Source: Lepidonotus clava
Lineage: Eukaryota > Annelida > Polychaeta > Phyllodocida > Polynoidae
Assembly: GCA_936440205.1 (NCBI GenBank)
Contig: OW387142.1
Span: 19,124,736-19,188,735, forward strand
DNA: 64,000 nt
Reading direction: 5' to 3'
Every line of letters starts with the position of its first letter. Position 1 is the stretch's first letter. Shown in pieces: positions 63,018 to 64,000 of the stretch. The position numbers and the translations under genes were made by a program. The notes under the pieces were generated by a model, which saw only the letters and a list, made by a program, of their open reading frames with translations, did not search any database and was not told the origin of the DNA.

Positions 63018-63978
63018 CACATTATCCAAAACACGAGTTATAATAATGATAATGATATCTTCCATTCAGCCCATTCCACAAACACTGACATGTTTGCCTC
63101 ACAGATATTTTGACTTCTGTTTGACAATGTTGAATTATCAGGCGAAGGAATTTCACAACGATACCACAATTGATTATTATGCATGTATTCTCTAAACTAA
63201 TTATTTAAAAAAACATATAACCAGTCAAATGCAAAATTAGAAAATCACCAGAAGATTAGCAGTCAATGTGTGACTAACACACACAGGGGGTTGTTGTTGC
63301 AGGTTGTTCAACTGACCATCAACTACTATGACGTGAGAGACCAACAAGATGCAAACTGTGCCCAGTCGCAGACCCACATCCTCATCTCGGACGGTCCGTC
63401 GGCCCGCTCGGCCCAGCTCGGCCGACTCTGCGGCTATTATGGTGGTCAACGGCGTACCTTCACCTCCTCTGGCACACGGATGACCGTCACCTTTAACTCC
63501 ATCGCCTCCTCCTTTGGCTTCGGATTTGATGCGTCTTTTCGAGGAGTACAGGGTGCCTCTATAACCATACCAACTACCATCCAAACAACACCCACGACAC
63601 GTAAGATGGGTTGGGTTAATCTGTAGATAGCATAAACCAATGAGTAAAACTATATGTGGACTTTACTTGAACCCTAATGTATATATAGGTGTTTACCTGT
63701 CAGATGTAATCGAATGGTAATTATATAAATTATGTGTACTATCAAGGCTCTAAATTGGTCTGTATTTCCCGTTTTGAATTCATGAAACGATCACTCTGCC
63801 TGTCAGTACATTTCCAATTCCCCTGTCGATAATCAATAAATACCCTTGTTGTCCAGCCGCACTTCTTTGTCGCCAAGGAGAGACGTTGAGAGGCAGCCGA
63901 GGGACGTTCGGCCTGCCCATCACAGCCAACTCGTTCAGCCTACGCTGCAGCTGGGAGATCACCGTGCCTGCAGGACAG
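55071..63978 (+). CDS. Gene 2: secreted multi-CUB protein, 3' end outside window
   Basis: Exons: 55071-55140, 57058-57200, 59539-59857, 61855-61985, 62268-62589, 62770-62906, 63303-63600 and 63857-63978, with all phases consistent (514 codons so far). A signal peptide is followed by three complete CUB domains and the first half of a fourth. Thr/Pro-rich linkers follow CUB1, CUB2 and CUB3. The exon plan (phase 1 in, 0 between halves, 1 out) is the same as in gene 1, which ends 4.2 kb upstream on the same strand, so the two are probably tandem paralogues. Whether gene 2 also ends in a protease cannot be seen. CUB domains suggest an extracellular binding role; the ligand is unknown. Confidence 0.87.
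55141..57057. other. Gene 2 intron 1
   Basis: 1.9 kb, AT-rich. At about 55700-56074 it contains a decayed copy of the TTTCCACCGAACGA-type MITE: AACAATTATACTAACAACAAC and AATGTCGTTTGGTGGGCTTT match the right end of the element at 52400-52857. The ORF at 56528-56842 has no recognisable domain. Confidence 0.55.
57058..57200 (+). CDS. Gene 2 exon: CUB1, first half
   Basis: Acceptor CCTAAG (AG 57056-57057) and donor GTTGGT at 57201. Phase 1 in, phase 0 out. It encodes P-R-Y-C-Q, L-A-G-R-R-G-R-F-Q-S-A-P, S-Y-T-G-Q and L-R-C-G-W-T-I-A-G. An alternative AG at 57064-57065 would break phase with exon 1. The other two frames look open as well because the region is GC-rich, but only this one shows C-x-W-x-I. 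Confidence 0.82.
57201..58473. other. Gene 2 intron 2, first part
   Basis: About 1.27 kb, AT-rich. ORFs on the minus strand at 57441-57948 show no domain. A small GCTGCAGCAGGAT direct repeat lies at 57789-57810. Nothing else. Confidence 0.45.
58474..58685. repeat. GTGGGGTCTGTTAA-family fragment, copy 6
   Basis: Degraded end TATGGGGACAGGAAAC, then GCAGATAAAAGCACCAAGTT, GAGGTACATCTGAGGCATAG and AGTGGACCCACCTTGAAATA, and later GCATTTCAGAAACT. Same orientation as copy 5, with the interior deleted. Confidence 0.6.
58735..59356 (+). mobile_element. 5'-truncated LINE 3' end with poly(A)
   Basis: The frame ending at a TAA near 59017 reads Y-S-N-S-P-Y-Y-V-G-A-K-M-W-A-T-L-P and F-Q-T-Y-L-D-Q-R-F, the usual C-terminal end of CR1/Rex-type ORF2 (compare N-S-P-Y-Y and L-W-S-K-L-P in the LINE ending at 45783). 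About 300 bp of 3' UTR follow, then a 25-A tract (59332-59356) preceded by TTAATA. The fragment lies 180 bp upstream of a gene 2 exon. The left border is approximate. Confidence 0.65.
59539..59857 (+). CDS. Gene 2 exon: CUB1, second half, plus linker
   Basis: Acceptor TTTCAG (AG 59537-59538) and donor GTTATT at 59858, which is weak but is the only one that keeps phase 1. It encodes T-I-R-V-T-L-E-N-V, G-S-C-Y-S-G-D-Y-V-R-I-Y-D-G-Y, R-A-L-C-G-T, S-A-M-H-L-N-Y and a Pro-rich tail. The F-T-G-R-Y end differs from the G-F-x-A-x-Y of gene 1 CUBs. Confidence 0.88.
59858..61854. other. Gene 2 intron 3 with minisatellite pieces and an old repeat
   Basis: 2.0 kb. Phrases GTCTTCTACAGCCAGGGCCAGGTGG and GGTGGCTCCCTCTGGTTA recur at 60258-60340 and 61005-61105 (units of about 40 bp). 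The degenerate GACATGG repeat occupies 61470-61724. The remainder is AT-rich. Confidence 0.55.
61470..61724. repeat. Degenerate GACATGG-type repeat, copy 2
   Basis: It contains AGACCCCTAAATTCGACACT, CGACATGACATGGCC, CGACATGGGACATTGAGA, CCGACATTGGGACCCCCC and ends CAAATCAAGGGC. All phrases correspond to the copy at 25938-26169. Confidence 0.5.
61855..61985 (+). CDS. Gene 2 exon: CUB2, first half
   Basis: Acceptor CGGTCCTAG (AG 61853-61854) and donor GTACTA at 61986. Phase 1 in, phase 0 out. It encodes A-N-P-E-R-C-Q-G-T, F-G-R-F-R-S-T-S and L-S-C-A-W-S-I-R-G. Arg-rich relative to gene 1 CUBs. Confidence 0.83.
62268..62589 (+). CDS. Gene 2 exon: CUB2, second half, plus poly-Thr linker
   Basis: Acceptor ATCTGCAG (AG 62266-62267) and donor GTTAGG at 62590. 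Phase 0 in, phase 1 out. It encodes V-V-A-L-T-I-T-S-L, G-C-S-D-R-L-R-V-Y-D-A, R-T-L-C-G-S, S-S-M-Y-L-D-Y and F-S-G-Y-Y-F, then a Thr-rich linker of about 27 residues written by an (ACAACN)n repeat (62512-62580). Such linkers are usually O-glycosylated. Confidence 0.9.
62770..62906 (+). CDS. Gene 2 exon: CUB3, first half
   Basis: Acceptor CCCTATAG (AG 62768-62769) and donor GTTAGT at 62907. Phase 1 in, phase 0 out. It encodes A-T-C-E-S, N-R-G-Q-L-G-T-P, R-S-Y-T and V-R-C-T-W-A-L-G-V, a CUB N-terminal half. Confidence 0.85.
62907..63302. other. Gene 2 intron with (TA)n microsatellite
   Basis: A pure (TA)n tract of about 53 bp lies at 62962-63014. Otherwise AT-rich without features. Confidence 0.85.
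63303..63600 (+). CDS. Gene 2 exon: CUB3, second half, plus linker
   Basis: Acceptor TTGTTGCAG (AG 63301-63302) and donor GTAAGA at 63601. Phase 0 in, phase 1 out. It encodes V-V-Q-L-T-I-N-Y, A-N-C-A-Q-S-Q-T-H-I-L-I-S-D-G, L-G-R-L-C-G-Y-Y, T-R-M-T-V-T-F and G-F-G-F-D-A-S-F, then a Thr/Pro linker. Confidence 0.9.
63857..63978 (+). CDS. Gene 2 exon: CUB4, first half
   Basis: Acceptor TTGTCCAG (AG 63855-63856) and donor GTGAGC at 63979. Phase 1 in, phase 0 out. It encodes A-L-L-C-R-Q-G, R-G-S-R-G-T-F-G, L-R-C-S-W-E-I-T-V-P. The second half of this CUB domain must lie beyond the window. Confidence 0.87.
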
Positions 63979-64000
63979 GTGAGCCAGGGACTGGTGGGGG

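Overview
The window comes from an intron-rich, transposon-rich animal genome, most likely a marine invertebrate. The evidence is extracellular CUB and serine-protease exons with spliceosomal introns, PIF/Harbinger, hAT and piggyBac-type DNA elements, APE-type LINEs and a tRNA-derived SINE. The sequence alone does not fix the phylum. Host exons are GC-rich and sit in AT-rich introns.

Host genes. Gene 1 (+, 1380..50896, 5' end outside the window) has 12 exons. They encode four CUB domains and then a C-terminal chymotrypsin-fold (S1) serine protease that ends in a stop at 50896. Gene 2 (+, from 55071, 3' end outside) begins with a signal-peptide exon behind a TATA box. It then encodes three full CUB domains and the first half of a fourth. 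In both genes every CUB domain is split over two exons with intron phases 1-0-1, so the two look like tandem paralogues built from one duplicable module.

Mobile DNA. The introns hold most of the sequence. (a) A whole-looking 9.4 kb PIF/Harbinger transposon (3248..12688, TAA duplication) carries a spliced MADF/AT-hook/BESS gene and a spliced DDE transposase. A 2.6 kb mosaic of tRNA-like modules lies in an intron of the MADF gene. (b) A Harbinger-type MITE (15069..21032, TTA duplication) is split by a nearly complete LINE (15252..20442). That LINE's ORF1 combines coiled coil, SGNH esterase and KH domain; its ORF2 (APE endonuclease, RT, zinc knuckle) is open. (c) A foldback element (21197..22202) has arms of 18-bp units. 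(d) A repeat family with GTGGGGTCTGTTAA ends has six copies. (e) A decayed minus-strand LINE lies at 31936..35276. (f) A decayed plus-strand LINE (about 39.5..46.8 kb) has an upstream region encoding, in three overlapping ORFs, a coiled-coil/RRM protein, a NADAR (YbiA-like) domain and an SGNH-like hydrolase. (g) Also present are a SINE with a perfect 12-bp target duplication, several MITEs, minisatellites and a few LTR-like fossils.

The most unusual content is the NADAR + SGNH + RRM cassette of the plus-strand LINE, joined by ATGA and TAATG stop/start overlaps. Next are the SGNH+KH ORF1 of the nested LINE, and the tRNA-like mosaic inside the Harbinger gene. No CRISPR, rRNA or convincing functional tRNA gene was seen.
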